Shown here: positions 18,136 through 26,828 of the stretch, piece after piece
How positions within the stretch are numbered: position 1 is the first letter of the stretch
How the letters are laid out: every line of letters begins with the position of its first letter
NCBI GenBank assembly: GCA_947495915.1
Contig: CANMAW010000002.1
Location: 310,001 to 374,000 of the forward strand
Reading direction: 5' to 3'
Origin: Maribacter algarum (ex Lu et al. 2025) (nom. illeg.)
Lineage (GTDB): Bacteria > Bacteroidota > Bacteroidia > Flavobacteriales > Flavobacteriaceae
Length of the DNA stretch: 64,000 bases
Notes under the pieces: generated by a model
Database searches by the model: none
What the model was told of the DNA's origin: nothing
What the model saw: the letters and a program-made list of their open reading frames with translations, nothing else
Made by a program: the position numbers and the translations under genes

Positions 18136-19503
18136 TTAAAAGTCAAGAGCTAATATTTCAGGGGCAGATTTTGAATAATGATAACCTCGCCAGAAAAATC
18201 CAGCAGACTGACATTTCCAAACAATTTCTTTGTCTCTTGTAACTTCCCAAAATCCAAAATCACCTTCGGTAATTAATATATTACCATTGGGTAATGGAAC
18301 GGCTCCTGAAACTTTACCTGAATAAAGGTCGGGATTCGTAAAACTCCAGGTTACTCGTGGTTCATTATTTGTATTAGAATTAAGTTCATATGTTGATGGT
18401 AACTGTAGTTCAAATACTGTTGATTGCATTACATCATTACCATTAGAAAAGATTAACAACTTGCCAGCATCTTCACCAGATAATAAATTGGGAAAGTGAT
18501 TGTTATGAAACAACCGATTACCTTCTGTATTGCGGTATGCTTCAGGATTTCCGAAACGATAAATAAGATCTCCACCTTTACCATAATTGCCACCAATACT
18601 ATCGGAAGCTTCTGATGTAGTAGTACTATGGTCAATAGCCCAAACCTCTGAGAAATGGTTCACACTTAGTAATATAACGTCATTGGTTTCGTCATAAGCA
18701 ATGGCGTTAGCATGCATGATATCACCTTTAGCATCGGCAGTTGCTTCAGCATTTAAAGTATAATTTATATCAATTAGTTCAGGATGTAGGCTCACGTCTC
18801 CGAAATTAGACTTGGTTGCATCGTGATCTTGAATTAGATGATCCATTGAACGCCATTCCCATACTATTTCACTAGTATTCGGATCTATTTCTATTATAGA
18901 CTCCGGAAAAATATCTTCCTCTATTTGAAAACCAGCTTGTACTGCTGTTTCAGCCGCTAGTCTTTCCCAAACAATTGCTATTATATTTCCATTGGGTAGT
19001 AATTCTACATCGTGATGTGTTTCACCTTCTAGTGATGAGAAAATAAAATCCCAATCTAATGTTTCATCTGAATTTACAAGTTGAATTCTTCCGCCTTTAC
19101 CACCTAATAGAATTTTAGGGTCGTCTGATTCTAATGAAGCCAACAATTGTCCTGTTGGAAGTAATATTACGTCATTGCCAATATTATTGGTTAAAGACCA
19201 CTCATGAAGTAAACGAGCTTCTTTATCCATAAGATAAACGCGATTTGCTGAAGCATCATTCACCAAAATGTAGTTGTCATCAACTTTTTCTGCATTAAAA
19301 ACTTCTACGGTACCAATTGGGGTAAAGTCAGGTTCTTCATTTTCATTTTCTTCGGGCTCCTCATTTTCATTTTCTTCTGGTGTTATTGTTTCCGTTTCTA
19401 TTTCTTTAATAATATTGTCATCTTCCGAACATGATTGAAAAAATATAATAAAAACTGCAATTAATATGCTCAAATAAAAAGTGGTAAAACTCTTCGCTTT
19501 CAT
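18136..19503 (-). CDS. Arylsulfotransferase (ASST)-like lipoprotein
   Basis: A 455-residue lipoprotein; the signal sequence ends IIFFQSC. An acidic linker of tandem ENENEEPE units follows, and then a six-bladed propeller-like domain. Phrases shared with arylsulfate sulfotransferases include HHDVELLPNGNIIAIVWER, ILLSVNHFSEVWAIDHST, FHNNHFPNLL and SGAVPLPNGNILITEGDFGFWEV. Conserved His residues in the first three are plausible active-site positions. Known ASST enzymes move sulfate between phenolic compounds without PAPS in the periplasm. The gene heads a minus-strand unit with the FG-GAP/UnbV lipoprotein and lies downstream of, but terminator-separated from, a SusCD set. Activity on phenols is an inference; some members of this fold may have other roles. 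Confidence 0.78.
   Translation of the reverse strand: MKAKSFTTFYLSILIAVFIIFFQSCSEDDNIIKEIETETITPEENENEEPEENENEEPDFTPIGTVEVFNAEKVDDNYILVNDASANRVYLMDKEARLLHEWSLTNNIGNDVILLPTGQLLASLESDDPKILLGGKGGRIQLVNSDETLDWDFIFSSLEGETHHDVELLPNGNIIAIVWERLAAETAVQAGFQIEEDIFPESIIEIDPNTSEIVWEWRSMDHLIQDHDATKSNFGDVSLHPELIDINYTLNAEATADAKGDIMHANAIAYDETNDVILLSVNHFSEVWAIDHSTTTSEASDSIGGNYGKGGDLIYRFGNPEAYRNTEGNRLFHNNHFPNLLSGEDAGKLLIFSNGNDVMQSTVFELQLPSTYELNSNTNNEPRVTWSFTNPDLYSGKVSGAVPLPNGNILITEGDFGFWEVTRDKEIVWKCQSAGFFWRGYHYSKSAPEILALDF
19334..19381. repeat. 24-bp tandem repeat, two copies, inside the ASST-like gene
   Basis: Two adjacent 24-bp units (19334-19357 and 19358-19381) differ at only a few positions. On the coding (minus) strand each encodes an eight-residue acidic unit of the ENENEEPE type, forming the linker between the lipid anchor and the propeller domain. 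Copy number could vary by slippage without shifting the frame. Confidence 0.6.
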
Positions 19504-19629
19504 AGTTCAAATTTTCGTGTAAAATACATTTTATTTAAATTAAATCAGGCTAAAAAATGCGTATTTAACTAATTGAAATTTAATTAACTAAATGATTTTA
19601 TAATCGGGTAAAGCTTTATTTAAAGTGAA

Positions 19630-19657
19630 AAAAGCCCAAACGAATGTTTGGGCTTTT
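19630..19657 (-). terminator. Intrinsic terminator of the SusC-SusD-accessory operon
   Basis: AAAAGCCCAAAC (19630-19641) pairs perfectly with GTTTGGGCTTTT (19646-19657) around a GAAT loop. On the minus strand the stem runs into a T-tract. It lies 27 bp past the stop of the accessory lipoprotein, so it ends the SusCD unit before the ASST-like gene. Confidence 0.9.
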
Positions 19658-19683
19658 AAAATATAAACTAAATTAATATTTAT

Positions 19684-20577
19684 TTAGTAATTTGAAACAC
19701 AGTAATTGATTAACTCAACCCCAGCAGGTGCATTAGCATCTGAATAAGCTTCTTGAGTTAAAATTACGTTGCCATTAGCTGAAGTTACAGTAAAAGCAAT
19801 TTCACCATCCCAAGCTCCAGAAACAAACTGAATTGAAATTACCTCAGAACCAGCAGGTACCGGAAAGTTTTCGGTAGAACCACCTCCTTCAGCTTCATCA
19901 ACAAGAATGTTGGTTTCAACACCATCAAGTGTTACTAAAAGTGAAGCTCCATTCCATCCGTCACCATAAGCATCTGTCATTTCAAATACCCAGTCACCAC
20001 TAGCAGGTGCTGCTGGAGGACAAACTATAGTTGCAGAATACAAAAATGGAGAACTAAAGTAAGACCCTGTTAAAGTACCTGAATTTTGAGCAAAAGAATA
20101 TCTTCTACCATCATTCAATACTAATTCAAATCGAACTCTAAATTGGTCACCACCATCAATATCAGCTTCAGCAACACCTGTGGCTGATAATAATTGAGGA
20201 AGTGTTACTTGGTAATCGAATCTAGGTAAACCAAATTCACCAATTTCAAAACCTGCAGTAGACAAAGTTTCTACTAAAGATTCGTCAGTACTACCTGGGC
20301 CACCATTATCTGGAGTCAGGTCATTAAAACTTGCATAAACTTCAATGTTATCTACTAAAGATCCGTTTTCTGAATCTTGAATTTCTAATTGAACTCCAAA
20401 AAAGCCATCGGCTACACCAATTGGTAATTCATTAGAAGTAACATTTACCGTTCTTAAAATTGCTCCTCTTTCAGTACCGTCAGTAACATCATCTACTACG
20501 GCGTCACCTTCATCACATGATGTGAACATCAGCGAAGTTAGAGCAAGAGCTGTAAAAAATTTATAGTTAAATTTCAT
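19684..20577 (-). CDS. SusCD-associated lipoprotein with DAYGDGWNG motif domain
   Basis: A 297-residue lipoprotein (lipobox LMFTSC, Cys about residue 21, then an acidic tail DEGDAVVDD). The N-terminal half (about residues 35-190) is a beta-rich domain in the place usually held by SusE/SusF-like proteins. The C-terminal half (about 195-297) contains EMTDAYGDGWNGASL and ends in a Cys-containing strand. DxYGDGWNG segments recur in secreted Bacteroidota proteins. It follows SusD by 22 bp and ends at a strong terminator, so it is the third gene of that unit. It probably sits on the outer surface and binds or caps the cargo. The exact family is not recognised. Confidence 0.75.
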   Translation of the reverse strand: MKFNYKFFTALALTSLMFTSCDEGDAVVDDVTDGTERGAILRTVNVTSNELPIGVADGFFGVQLEIQDSENGSLVDNIEVYASFNDLTPDNGGPGSTDESLVETLSTAGFEIGEFGLPRFDYQVTLPQLLSATGVAEADIDGGDQFRVRFELVLNDGRRYSFAQNSGTLTGSYFSSPFLYSATIVCPPAAPASGDWVFEMTDAYGDGWNGASLLVTLDGVETNILVDEAEGGGSTENFPVPAGSEVISIQFVSGAWDGEIAFTVTSANGNVILTQEAYSDANAPAGVELINYCVSNY

Positions 20578-20599
20578 TGTCTTTTCTTTTTTTAGTTAA

Positions 20600-22288
20600 T
20601 TAATTCGCTGGTGGGAAAGCCGGACTTGCAGGATTTGTGTCCCAAAATACTTGCTCAGTAAGCGAAGTTTTTTGTGTCAAATTCGGATTAGTTACCACTT
20701 CATTTTGAGGAAGCAAGAATGATCTTGGAAATGCCCCAGGGTTTAGTTCCCAGTTTGGTGTTAAGGTAGTTGGAAAGCCTGTTTTTCTATAATAGTTAAA
20801 GGCTTCTGCACCACTACCAAACATTGAAATAAAGTATTGTTCAGCAAAAATATTCTCTTTATCGTCACCTGTTGCTGCATTAAAATCAGCAATAACACCA
20901 TCAATATACGTGGTAACGTCAGCTGCACTTGGTTCAAACGACTTGTCGGCATTTGCATCTAAAGAAGCAAATGACTGAACTTTAGCAATTGATTTAACCA
21001 TTGCAGATTCAAAGAAAGTCGCTTTTTCAGCATCAGAAGCTGCCATATCTGCTCTCCAGAAATCTATATCAGATGCAAGTATGATAGGCTCTATACCAGC
21101 ACCACCGCCACCAAGGCCTAAACCAACAGTACCAAAGCTATCGTCATCAAAACGACCGGCTGCAGGATATACCCCAGAAGCAGTTCTTAAAAAGCCATCT
21201 GGAGGAGTTCCTTCGTCATTTCCATGAGAACGACCCCAGTAACCGCTATCAACACTACAGTAAGTAAAACCTCCATCAACATAGTGCTGAGGTGGTACTA
21301 CTAAAGAACATGCTAAATCTTCTTCACTTGCATCAACAGGGTCACCGTTAACATCAAGAGCACCAGGAGTACCATCAACTTGTCGGTAGAAGTAGTAACG
21401 AATTCTAGGATCATCAGATTCTAACATCGTTTCCATTAACCAGTTTGAGTAATAAACATTAGCACCACTTGGTGTGTAATCACTTGCGTAATCATGGTGA
21501 CGTGTATCTGGCTGTAACTCTCTAGCCCCAAATTGAAACTGGAAGTCATCAGCAGAATCACTAATAAAATTATTACCTGCAATTACACTATTGAAACCAG
21601 CGGCATCACCAGTCGTAACATAAGCTTTTAAACGAATCGAGTTAATTGCTTTAATCCAACTAGCAGCATCACCACCGTAAAAGAAATCAGTTGCACCTAA
21701 ATCAGGAGCATCACCACTTAATAAGGCTTCTGCCTCAGATAACATGGCTAATGCACCAGCGTAAACTGTTGCTCCATCATCCATCATTGGAGCAGGGAAT
21801 TCAACAGGATTACCCGCTTGAGATAAAGTTGCACTACCAAGATAATCAACAAGTAAAAGTAATTGATGAGCGTACATAGCCTTACTAACACCAACATGAA
21901 AGTTGTAATTAATGTCTGAGTTTTCATTAATAGTTTCCAAGTTGTTTATGTTGGTTAACATACCAACACTAACACCTGAACCTACTCCCGTAACAGCGCT
22001 ACTATAAACTCGTGACCATACTGCATTAAATGTTGCACCTGGATAGTTTGCGAAGTAATCACGACCCGACATATTGTCAATACGTGTTAGTTCAGCACCT
22101 CGATCATTAAACACTACCATGTTTGCAGCATATGCAAACTGAATAGAGTTTAATAATAAATTCGGATCTGCCTGATCGGCAGCCAAGTCATTAGGACTTG
22201 TTCTAAGATCTAGGTCTGTTGTTTCGCACGAGTTAAAGAAACTACCTGCAACAAGCAAAACTAGAATGTATTTAATTGTTTTTTTCAT
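20600..22288 (-). CDS. SusD/RagB family nutrient-binding outer-membrane lipoprotein
   Basis: A 562-residue lipoprotein (signal ends GSFFNSC, then ETTDLDLRTSPNDL). It has the TPR-like helical organisation of SusD proteins: N-terminal DQADPNLLLNSIQFAYAANMV, a central substrate lid region and a C-terminal AFPRSFLLPQNEVVTNPNL, close to the SusD-like_2 subgroup. SusD proteins sit on top of SusC as a lid and hand the substrate, often a glycan or peptide, to it. It is encoded 29 bp after the SusC gene and before an accessory lipoprotein. No glycoside hydrolase lies nearby, so a polysaccharide substrate cannot be assumed. Confidence 0.92.
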   Translation of the reverse strand: MKKTIKYILVLLVAGSFFNSCETTDLDLRTSPNDLAADQADPNLLLNSIQFAYAANMVVFNDRGAELTRIDNMSGRDYFANYPGATFNAVWSRVYSSAVTGVGSGVSVGMLTNINNLETINENSDINYNFHVGVSKAMYAHQLLLLVDYLGSATLSQAGNPVEFPAPMMDDGATVYAGALAMLSEAEALLSGDAPDLGATDFFYGGDAASWIKAINSIRLKAYVTTGDAAGFNSVIAGNNFISDSADDFQFQFGARELQPDTRHHDYASDYTPSGANVYYSNWLMETMLESDDPRIRYYFYRQVDGTPGALDVNGDPVDASEEDLACSLVVPPQHYVDGGFTYCSVDSGYWGRSHGNDEGTPPDGFLRTASGVYPAAGRFDDDSFGTVGLGLGGGGAGIEPIILASDIDFWRADMAASDAEKATFFESAMVKSIAKVQSFASLDANADKSFEPSAADVTTYIDGVIADFNAATGDDKENIFAEQYFISMFGSGAEAFNYYRKTGFPTTLTPNWELNPGAFPRSFLLPQNEVVTNPNLTQKTSLTEQVFWDTNPASPAFPPAN

Positions 22289-22317
22289 AATATATTCCTT
22301 AAATAGATTAGCAATTT

Positions 22318-25300
22318 TTAAAATGTCATTTTTACGCTCATGCCATATCTTCTGGTACTTGGTCCGTTTAAGAAGTCGAAACCTCTACCGTTACCAACAC
22401 CTACACCAGCTACGTTAGGGTCAAAATTAGCACCATCAGGAGTGTTGTAAGCATCATACCAAAGGTTGAAACCTTGAGCTGTGATAGTTAATGAACCAAA
22501 TGGGGTTTTTTCTAAGACTTTCTGAGGAAAAGAATATCCTAAAGAAACTTCCTGTAAACGTAAAACTGAAGCGTCATAAATCTTTAATTCAGCAGGGCCG
22601 AATAACAAGTTGCTAAAGTAATATGTTGAGTTGTTCAATTGAACATCATTTGCTAAACCTGTATTTTGATTAACACCTGGTAAGATGTAGGTGTTTAAAC
22701 GATTTTCAGTTTCAGTAATTAAACCTCTACCTAAAAGTGTAGCAATAGTACTCGACATTATGTCACCACCTTTAATGTGGTTAATTTGAAATCCTAAATT
22801 CCATCCTTTATACGATAAATTGTTGATAAAGTTCATAGTGTAATCAGGAATTGCGTCACCAATAATTGGAACATCACCATTCAAATCTGATTCTGTACTT
22901 ACGTAGTTACCAGCGTCGTTAGTAATCAAATTACCAGCTTCATCTCTAAGAATTGCAGTACCAACTATAGTACCTAAAGATTCTCCTTTAATGGCTGCAT
23001 TCGCACCAATAAATAAGGCAGTGTTACCAGAATAGAAAATAATATCTTGCTCTTGCTCTTCAACAACTTCTTCGTTAGTAAAGAAGTTAATACTTGATTT
23101 CCAGTTGAAACCATCTTCGCTTCTGAATAAATCAATTCCTAAATCAGCTTCAATACCTTTGTTACTAATTTGACCAATATTACTTTGAGTTAAAGTAAAA
23201 CCTGTAGAAGGAGATAATGGTTCGAATACGATCAAATCATCTGTTCTTCTATCATAGTAAGTTGCATCTAAAGAAATACGATTATCCCAGAATTTACTTT
23301 CAAAACCTACTTCAAACTCTTTAAGTAGTTCTGGTTTTAAATCAGGATTAGCTCTAAAGTTATCAACTTGGTTAGTTGTAATTTCTCCACCTTCACCAAA
23401 TACTTGAGTATTTTGTTCAATAACACTTACAGTTGGGTAACCAGTAGGGAAGTTAGCTGAAGTACCGTAACTAGCTCTGAATTTTAGATAGTTTAAACCA
23501 TTTTGAGATTTTAACTCACTAAAAGCTGCTGTTGGTAAGAATGATAAACTAACACCAGGATATGTTAAACTTCTGTTTTCTTTAGTAAGGTTAGAAACCC
23601 AGTCAGTTCTACTACTGATGTTTAAGAAAAGATAGTTGTCATAATCAAAACTAACATCACCAAAAACACCTACAATATTTCTTTTTCGAGAAAATTGAAT
23701 TGGCGATTGGTTAGCGTAGTTAAAGTGTCTTCTAATGCCAAAAACGATTTGACCAGTACTAGCTACACCTTGAGCATCAAACTCATCAGAACGAGAGTTA
23801 GCACCAACGTTAAAGGTCATACCAATTTTTTCCGATAAATCGTAGTTACCATTTAAAGAGAAAGTATGATCCCAAATCGTATTATTGTTATCAAAAGTAT
23901 TTAAGAATCCGAAAATATCAAAGTTGAATTCAACACCACCTTTATCAGAGAATTGAGTATTGCGCTCGTTGTAAAAATCTAAACCTGTTCTGAAAGTTGC
24001 GTTTAAATTCTCGTTAATACCATATGTAAGTGAGGTATTGAAATAGAAACGATTTGTTAACTGGTTAAATTTAATATGCTCACCTACCCAACGTGGGTTG
24101 ATGATGTCATTACCGTTTCTATAGTAAACACTACCACCAGTAATAGGGTTTTCAAAAGGAAGACCCATTAAATCAACACTACGAGGTGTAAATAAAACAG
24201 CACCATAAATTGAGTTAGAACTAATACCACCATTACCTCTACTCGCCGCTACAGGAGGAGTATCGTAATCAGTTCTTGAATAGTTCATGCTACCTGCAAT
24301 GGTAAATTTATTTGATAATTTAGAACGACCACCTACAGAAAAGTTAACTCTGTTTAACGAGTTGCCAGGGGTAAAACCAACATCATTTAAATGACCTAAG
24401 TTGGCATTATAAGTAGTGTTTCCATCGCTAGAACCTCCTGAAAAGTTAATTGAAGTGTTGGTTACGTGACCTGGTGAGAAGAATTCTTCCACCGAATTGT
24501 AAGGTCTCCATTCGTAACGCGCATTCTGTAATTCAGGAAAAGCATCTCTAGTTGCTTGAATTGCAGTGGTTGAGTACGGGTGTGCTAAAGTACCATTAGC
24601 ATCGATAGCAGCTTGGTTGCCCCATCCTGCTGTACCACCTTCACTGAAACTTGGTCCCCAGTTACTAAAGAACCATCCAAATGATTGGTCAAAACCACCA
24701 CCATAAGATGATTGATAATCAGGTAAAGAAGCGTATTCATTAGTAAAGTAAGATGTACTAACAGATATTTCATTCTTTTTCACTCCTCCATTAGCAGCAC
24801 CAGCCTTTGTAGTAACTAAAATAACTCCGTTTTTACCCAATGTTCCATATAAGGTAGTAGCCGCAAGTCCTTTTAGTATTTCAATATTTGCAATATTGTT
24901 AGGGTCTAAATCTAAAAAACGAGAAGAACCTGTGTTACCACTTAAGAAGTCATTTCCGTTGTTGTTCGTATCATTACTAAAAGGAACACCGTCGACAATA
25001 AAAAGTGCCTGGTTACTTCCGCTAAATGAACTTAAACCACGAATAGTAACACTAGTTGCAGAACCAGACATACCTCCACCTGCTGTGATTTGAACACCTG
25101 ATGCTTTACCAGCTAATACTCTGGCTACATCACCTTCTGCACGTTGTTCAAGTGATTCTTCACCAACTGAACTCGTTGCATAACCAAGAGCTTTTTTCTC
25201 TCTTTTAATACCCTGAGCAGTAACAACAACCTCTTCTAAGGCTTGCGCATCTTCCTGCATTTGAACATTAACAGTGTTACCTGCTCCAATAGTTACTCTT

Positions 25301-25542
25301 TCATCACGTTGACCGATGTAAGAGAAAAATAAAGTTTGACCTTCACTACCAGAGATAGAGTAGTTTCCGTCAAAATCAGTTTGGGTACCATTTGTAGTAC
25401 CTTCTACGACGATGTTAACACCTGGTAGCGGCAGCCCATCTTGGTCTGTAACCGTACCGGTAATCGTCTTGTCCTGTGCAAAAGATAAATGCACAACAAA
25501 CGCCAATAACAGCGTTAAGATTCCATTTAATTTTGTTCTCAT
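22318..25542 (-). CDS. SusC/RagA family TonB-linked outer-membrane transporter
   Basis: A 1074-residue outer-membrane receptor. After a signal peptide ending LSFAQ comes a carboxypeptidase-D regulatory-like domain (ITGTVTDQDGLPLPGVNIVV, about residues 27-110). Next is the SusC signature and plug (EEVVVTAQGIKREKK, then TSVTIRGLSSFSGSNQALFIVDGVPF, written here as two parts: TSVTIRGLSSF and QALFIVDGVPF). A 22-strand-type barrel follows, ending MSVKMTF with the terminal Phe of outer-membrane barrels. It imports substrate captured by SusD using TonB energy. It is the first gene of a three-gene unit. The start is divergent from rpsL across a 404-bp gap. Confidence 0.95.
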   Translation of the reverse strand: MRTKLNGILTLLLAFVVHLSFAQDKTITGTVTDQDGLPLPGVNIVVEGTTNGTQTDFDGNYSISGSEGQTLFFSYIGQRDERVTIGAGNTVNVQMQEDAQALEEVVVTAQGIKREKKALGYATSSVGEESLEQRAEGDVARVLAGKASGVQITAGGGMSGSATSVTIRGLSSFSGSNQALFIVDGVPFSNDTNNNGNDFLSGNTGSSRFLDLDPNNIANIEILKGLAATTLYGTLGKNGVILVTTKAGAANGGVKKNEISVSTSYFTNEYASLPDYQSSYGGGFDQSFGWFFSNWGPSFSEGGTAGWGNQAAIDANGTLAHPYSTTAIQATRDAFPELQNARYEWRPYNSVEEFFSPGHVTNTSINFSGGSSDGNTTYNANLGHLNDVGFTPGNSLNRVNFSVGGRSKLSNKFTIAGSMNYSRTDYDTPPVAASRGNGGISSNSIYGAVLFTPRSVDLMGLPFENPITGGSVYYRNGNDIINPRWVGEHIKFNQLTNRFYFNTSLTYGINENLNATFRTGLDFYNERNTQFSDKGGVEFNFDIFGFLNTFDNNNTIWDHTFSLNGNYDLSEKIGMTFNVGANSRSDEFDAQGVASTGQIVFGIRRHFNYANQSPIQFSRKRNIVGVFGDVSFDYDNYLFLNISSRTDWVSNLTKENRSLTYPGVSLSFLPTAAFSELKSQNGLNYLKFRASYGTSANFPTGYPTVSVIEQNTQVFGEGGEITTNQVDNFRANPDLKPELLKEFEVGFESKFWDNRISLDATYYDRRTDDLIVFEPLSPSTGFTLTQSNIGQISNKGIEADLGIDLFRSEDGFNWKSSINFFTNEEVVEEQEQDIIFYSGNTALFIGANAAIKGESLGTIVGTAILRDEAGNLITNDAGNYVSTESDLNGDVPIIGDAIPDYTMNFINNLSYKGWNLGFQINHIKGGDIMSSTIATLLGRGLITETENRLNTYILPGVNQNTGLANDVQLNNSTYYFSNLLFGPAELKIYDASVLRLQEVSLGYSFPQKVLEKTPFGSLTITAQGFNLWYDAYNTPDGANFDPNVAGVGVGNGRGFDFLNGPSTRRYGMSVKMTF

Positions 25543-25872
25543 TTTTTAATTATTTGAATTAGCTAAAAGCAAAAATCATAAAATGATGTTAATAATCCAA
25601 ACTAATATTAATAAAACTTTAAGAAAGTATTTCTTTTTTGAGGGTTACATATAAAACAATTTGCCAAACTATCATAGTGATATATAACAAGTGCTTCAAT
25701 TGTGAATATGATAATTTTATGGGTTTTATGACTTCTAAAGGGTTTGTAATACTTTTTTGAAATTTTAAAGAATTGTGCAATAAAATGTTAAATCTTTTTG
25801 AAGAAAACTAGTTGTGATTATTACCTAGATTTTGCTTGCTGAAAAAAAAATGGAAATTTAATGCCTTTGAAT

Positions 25873-25902
25873 TTGAATTATTATGAAATAGTATTACATT
25901 TG
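25873..25902 (+). promoter_or_regulatory. Strong Bacteroidota-type promoter of the str/S10/spc/alpha run
   Basis: TTG at 25873-25875 and TACATTTG at 25895-25902 match the Bacteroidota primary-sigma consensus (TTG at -33, TAnnTTTG at -7) with a 19-bp spacer. The transcription start would fall near 25906-25909, about 40 nt before the rpsL ATG. Confidence 0.85.
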
Positions 25903-25905
25903 CCG

Positions 25906-25921
25906 ACCCTTAAACAGGGGT
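25906..25921 (+). promoter_or_regulatory. Hairpin at the predicted 5' end of the rpsL mRNA
   Basis: ACCC (25906-25909) pairs with GGGT (25918-25921), with a T-G wobble inside and a TAAACA loop. An alternative pairing of CTTA (25909-25912) with TAAG (25921-25924) is possible. Because it sits at the predicted start of transcription, it may stabilise the message or serve as an S12/S7 autoregulatory leader. That role is inferred. Confidence 0.45.
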
Positions 25922-25946
25922 AAGTTTTATACATATATAATATAGT

Positions 25947-26321
25947 ATGCCAACAATTTCACAATTAGTACGAAAAGGAAGAGTCACAATTACTAAGAAG
26001 AGTAAATCGGCTGCTTTAGATTCGTGTCCTCAAAGAAGAGGGGTTTGTACGCGTGTTTACACTACAACGCCAAAGAAACCAAATTCTGCAATGCGAAAAG
26101 TTGCAAGGGTTAGGTTGACTAATGGTAAAGAGGTGAATGCTTACATTCCAGGAGAGGGTCACAATTTACAGGAGCACTCGATAGTATTAGTAAGAGGCGG
26201 AAGGGTAAAAGATTTGCCAGGTGTTAGGTATCATATCGTAAGAGGTGCTTTAGATACTGCAGGTGTTGCAGGAAGAACCCAGAGGAGATCTAAATACGGA
26301 GCAAAACGCCCAAAGAAGTAA
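25947..26321 (+). CDS. rpsL: Ribosomal protein S12 (uS12)
   Basis: This 124-residue decoding-centre protein of the 30S subunit carries the hallmark [17 protein letters not shown] (residues 41-57) and [15 protein letters not shown]. Both lysine regions that give streptomycin resistance when mutated in other bacteria are present in their wild-type form. It is the first gene of the str operon, behind the promoter at 25873-25902 and 24 bp before rpsG. No Shine-Dalgarno sequence is visible, as is usual in this phylum. Confidence 0.99.
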   Translation: MPTISQLVRKGRVTITKKSKSAALDSCPQRRGVCTRVYTTTPKKPNSAMRKVARVRLTNGKEVNAYIPGEGHNLQEHSIVLVRGGRVKDLPGVRYHIVRGALDTAGVAGRTQRRSKYGAKRPKK

Positions 26322-26345
26322 ACAAAACTTTTTTAACAAGAAGCA

Positions 26346-26822
26346 ATGAGAAAAAAGCAGGCAAAAAAACGGCCATTATTACCAGACCCAAGATTTAACG
26401 ATCAATTGGTTACGCGTTTTGTGAACATGATGATGTGGGATGGAAAAAAATCAGTAGCCTTCGGTGTTTTTTACGATGCAATTGATATTGTAGAAGAAAA
26501 AAAGACCGATGAAGAAAAAAGTGCGCTTGAACTATGGAAAGATGCGCTTTCAAATGTAATGCCACACGTAGAGGTAAGAAGTCGTCGTGTTGGTGGTGCA
26601 ACTTTTCAAATTCCGATGCAAATACGACCAGATCGTAAAATTTCTACTGCAATGAAGTGGTTAATTAGCTACTCGCGTAAAAGAAATGAAAAAGGTATGG
26701 CTCAAAAATTGGCAGGAGAAATTTTAGCAGCTTCTAAGGAAGAAGGTGCTGCTGTTAAGAAAAGAGTTGATACGCATAAAATGGCGGAAGCAAATAAAGC
26801 ATTCTCTCACTTTAGATTTTAA
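26346..26822 (+). CDS. rpsG: Ribosomal protein S7 (uS7)
   Basis: A 158-residue 30S head protein that nucleates assembly of the 3' domain of 16S rRNA and contacts the E-site tRNA. It begins [19 protein letters not shown] and contains [17 protein letters not shown] and a C-terminal [21 protein letters not shown] (quoted part [16 protein letters not shown]). Length is normal. It sits 24 bp after rpsL and 6 bp before fusA. Confidence 0.99.
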   Translation: MRKKQAKKRPLLPDPRFNDQLVTRFVNMMMWDGKKSVAFGVFYDAIDIVEEKKTDEEKSALELWKDALSNVMPHVEVRSRRVGGATFQIPMQIRPDRKISTAMKWLISYSRKRNEKGMAQKLAGEILAASKEEGAAVKKRVDTHKMAEANKAFSHFRF

Positions 26823-26828
26823 TCAGAA

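Larger units (their letters stand above)
25543..25946. other. Divergent intergenic region between the SusC gene and rpsL
   Basis: This 404-bp AT-rich gap has no coding potential I can support. The right end holds the rpsL promoter and a short leader hairpin (25906-25921). On the left I found no exact minus-strand TAnnTTTG for the SusC gene, only a small ATCAT/ATGAT dyad (25575-25587). The middle (about 25600-25850) shows nothing beyond A/T runs. Confidence 0.6.
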
